This document shows, piece after piece, positions 62,157 through 64,000 of a stretch of 64,000 nt of DNA. Below the pieces are notes generated by a model. It searched no databases and was not told the DNA's origin. It saw only the letters and a list, made by a program, of their open reading frames with translations. The translations under genes were made by a program, and so were the position numbers. Location of the stretch: NCBI GenBank assembly GCA_937138415.1, contig CAKZPA010000026.1, positions 1 through 64,000 on the forward strand. The letters are read 5' to 3'. Numbering within the stretch: position 1 is the first letter of the stretch; each line of letters starts with the position of its first letter. The stretch comes from an uncultured Nitrospiraceae bacterium. Its GTDB lineage: Bacteria > Nitrospirota > Thermodesulfovibrionia > Thermodesulfovibrionales > SM23-35.

Positions 62157-62319
62157 TACAGAGAGAGGGAACCCTATCTTCACTCGTTCTCGTTCCGATA
62201 TCCATAGGGACTCCGAGGTTTTTGCCTCGTTCCCGTCGAAAAACTTTACTGGATATCGGCACAAGAATCCGCTCACATACGACATCGTTCTGGATGAGAC
62301 TATTGTGGAATAACGTCAT

Positions 62320-62390
62320 ATGATCGTCATTGCCCGACTTGATCGGGGGATCCATGGTTCGACAGGTTCACCATGACAGATGGTCTTTCT
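62320..62390. repeat. Intergenic REP-like element
   Basis: In the gene-free stretch 62157-62562 lies ccatggttcgaca (62352-62364), identical to the core of the element near 2540. It is part of a local palindrome, CATGGT ... ACCATG. No gene or RNA is recognised in the rest of this 406-bp gap. Confidence 0.5.
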
Positions 62391-62562
62391 AAAGTTATCG
62401 AAGGGCTGGATTGTCCGGTCAAGCCGCACAAAGACACAGAAGAGTCTATGTACAGACTTTTGACCAAAGAAGGCATTTGAAAAGGGGAGATATTGCAAGA
62501 ACAATTATTTTTCGATGTCCGCACTTTCCAGGTTGAACCCCCTTTGATGGCATAGCATCTCC

Positions 62563-64000
62563 ATGAGAAAACTGAGAATAGTATCGCAGGGTGTCTTCCT
62601 CCTCGTCTTCCTTTTCCTCTTCATCCAGACGGAATCCAAAGGAGACGATACCCTCGGCTACCCGGTCCGACTCTTCCTCGACTTCGACCCTCTTATTTTC
62701 ATCACGACGTTTTTCGCCGCCCGTGCACGGGAAATACCCCCTGCCTTCTATCTCTCGGTCATCGTGGCAATCGCAACGATCTTTCTCGGGCGGATATTCT
62801 GCGGATGGATATGCCCGCTCGGCGCACTCAACACCTTCGTCGGCTCGTTGAGAAAAAGGCATCCCGTACGGCCAAGGCCTTCCCTCTTTACAATGAAATA
62901 CTACATCCTCATCGTGATCCTCGTCTCGTCGATATTCTCCCTCCAGCTTGCCGGCATCATGGACCCTATATCCCTCCTCATCCGTTCTTTCTCGTTGAGT
63001 GTCTACCCTCTGTTCAATTACGGAGCACACAGCGTCTTCGACATTCTCTACCGCGTGCAAATTCCCGTCCTCTCCGATATAGGCGAAACGTCATATCATC
63101 TTTTGAAAGAGACCATCCTCGCTTTCAAGCAGCCTCACTACTTCCAGGCTGTTTTTGTCGGGGTGCTCTTCTTCGCTATCCTTTTTTCGAACCTCTACGA
63201 AAAAAGATTCTGGTGCAAGTTCCTCTGCCCCTTGGGGGCTCTCCTCGGCCTTTTATCTCGCTTCTCGCTCCTCAAGCGCGACGTGAGCGAAGGGTGCACA
63301 TCCTGCGGATCGTGCACCGCCGCATGCCAGGGTGGCGCGCTTCCGCGCGACGGTCGGGAGTGGAGGAACTCGGAATGTCTCGTGTGTTTCACCTGCGACG
63401 ACGTCTGCCCGCAGAACGCAGTGCGATTCGGTTTCGGGAAGAAAGTCGCTCAGGGATTGGATCTCGGGAGGAGACAGGTCACGCTTTCGGTGCTCACGGG
63501 TGTCGTCGTGGTCCCGCTTGTCCAATCGACTCCCTTCGTCGGGACGCACTTCTCGAGGTCCGATGTCATAAGGCCGCCTGGAGCGCTCGAGGAGGACGAA
63601 TTTCTGAGGAGGTGCGTCAAATGCGGCGAATGCATGAAAGTATGCATCACGAACGGACTGCAGCCCACGTTTCTCGAAGCCGGGGTAGAGGGACTATGGT
63701 CGCCCCGTCTGATCCCGCGGATTGGCTACTGCGAATACCGCTGCACCCTCTGCGGGCAGGTTTGCCCGTCAGGCGCGATACGGAGATTGCCGCTCGAGGA
63801 AAAAGTGAAGGTAAAAATCGGCCTCGCGATGATCGATACGGGACGGTGCCTTCCCCACGCGCACGGAATCCCGTGTATCGTCTGCGAAGAAGTCTGCCCC
63901 ACGCCGAAAAAGGCCATCTGGTTCGAGGAGAGGATCGTGCAAAACCGAGACGGGCACAACGTCGTGGTAAAACAGCCGCATGTCGATCTCGACCTCTGTA
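62563..64000 (+). CDS. Membrane polyferredoxin (NapH/CcoG-like), 3' truncated by the window
   Basis: An open frame of 479 codons that runs off the window end. The first part has several transmembrane helices and two NapH-type motifs CGWICPLGAL and CKFLCPLGAL. These are followed by many ferredoxin cysteine groups: CTSCGSCTAAC, CLVCFTCDDVCP, CVKCGECMKVC, CTLCGQVCP, CIVCEEVCP. It is a membrane electron-transfer protein, probably paired with the upstream DUF362 protein. No ribosome site is visible before ATG 62563, so the start could be different. Confidence 0.88.
   Translation, partial: MRKLRIVSQGVFLLVFLFLFIQTESKGDDTLGYPVRLFLDFDPLIFITTFFAARAREIPPAFYLSVIVAIATIFLGRIFCGWICPLGALNTFVGSLRKRHPVRPRPSLFTMKYYILIVILVSSIFSLQLAGIMDPISLLIRSFSLSVYPLFNYGAHSVFDILYRVQIPVLSDIGETSYHLLKETILAFKQPHYFQAVFVGVLFFAILFSNLYEKRFWCKFLCPLGALLGLLSRFSLLKRDVSEGCTSCGSCTAACQGGALPRDGREWRNSECLVCFTCDDVCPQNAVRFGFGKKVAQGLDLGRRQVTLSVLTGVVVVPLVQSTPFVGTHFSRSDVIRPPGALEEDEFLRRCVKCGECMKVCITNGLQPTFLEAGVEGLWSPRLIPRIGYCEYRCTLCGQVCPSGAIRRLPLEEKVKVKIGLAMIDTGRCLPHAHGIPCIVCEEVCPTPKKAIWFEERIVQNRDGHNVVVKQPHVDLDLC

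Noticed and set aside
1-64000. CRISPR arrays, insertion sequences, prophage or rRNA genes
   Set aside because: No direct-repeat array, transposase, integrase, phage structural gene or rRNA-like sequence was found in the window.

Overview
The window is chromosomal DNA from an anaerobic, sulfate- or sulfite-reducing bacterium. The main evidence is a reductive-type dissimilatory sulfite reductase set: dsrA (5' truncated by the window edge), dsrB, dsrD, dsrN, dsrC and dsrMKJOP. dsrD and a DsrC with both C-terminal cysteines argue for the reductive rather than the oxidative type. Gene content would fit Desulfobacterota or Nitrospirota (Thermodesulfovibrionia-like); the sequence alone does not let me choose. 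Genes are densely packed, with many ATGA overlaps and a mix of ATG, GTG and TTG starts.

Layout. 1-2380: dsrABD ending in a strong terminator. 2381-6768: accessory genes (TPR, YkgJ-type, an opposite-strand pair of a HEAT-repeat protein and a possible kinase-fold protein, and an FmdB zinc ribbon coupled to dsrN). 8237-8745: dsrC as its own transcription unit. 8851-14925: an RsbRD-N protein, dsrMKJOP and a 2[4Fe-4S] ferredoxin. 14935-22405: DedA, HIT, B12-radical SAM, AI-2E permease, phosphoglucomutase, polyferredoxin, outer-membrane protein, tRNA-Leu. 22486-39524: housekeeping (PpiD-like chaperone, NUDIX, hfq, miaA, mutL, proA, nadD, rsfS, a LapA-LapB-like protein, leuS, lptE, holA, rpsT, L,D-transpeptidase, deoxyhypusine-synthase-like protein, asnS). 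39756-43204: an accessory stretch with a radical SAM protein, poorly known small genes, a probable selenoprotein and a glycine-zipper lipoprotein. 43390-46706: a copper module (P1B ATPase, Met-rich periplasmic protein, YHS protein). 46781-49877: rnc, fabF, acpP, fabG. 50135-54890: a probable Re-type citrate synthase, NAD-isocitrate dehydrogenase, a CNNM/CorC-type protein and malate dehydrogenase. 55082-64000: ndk, tRNA-Val, a membrane metallopeptidase-like protein, sirtuin, PilZ protein, trypsin-like lipoprotein, MutY-like glycosylase, CinA-like protein, ankyrin lipoprotein, DUF362 protein and a polyferredoxin cut by the window end.

How it works together. DsrAB reduces sulfite and loads sulfur on DsrC. 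The membrane complex DsrMKJOP takes menaquinol electrons and recycles DsrC trisulfide. DsrN amidates siroheme for DsrAB. The citrate synthase, isocitrate dehydrogenase and malate dehydrogenase supply oxidative or anabolic TCA flux.

The most interesting observation is a 56-codon minus-strand gene (42140-42310) that resembles the small membrane family DUF6132. An in-frame TGA stands where that family carries a conserved cysteine, and a SECIS-like hairpin sits 18 nt after it. Several other genes (DedA, RsfS, and those at 40887 and 41539) have no ATG, GTG or TTG at the start implied by conservation or ribosome-binding site.
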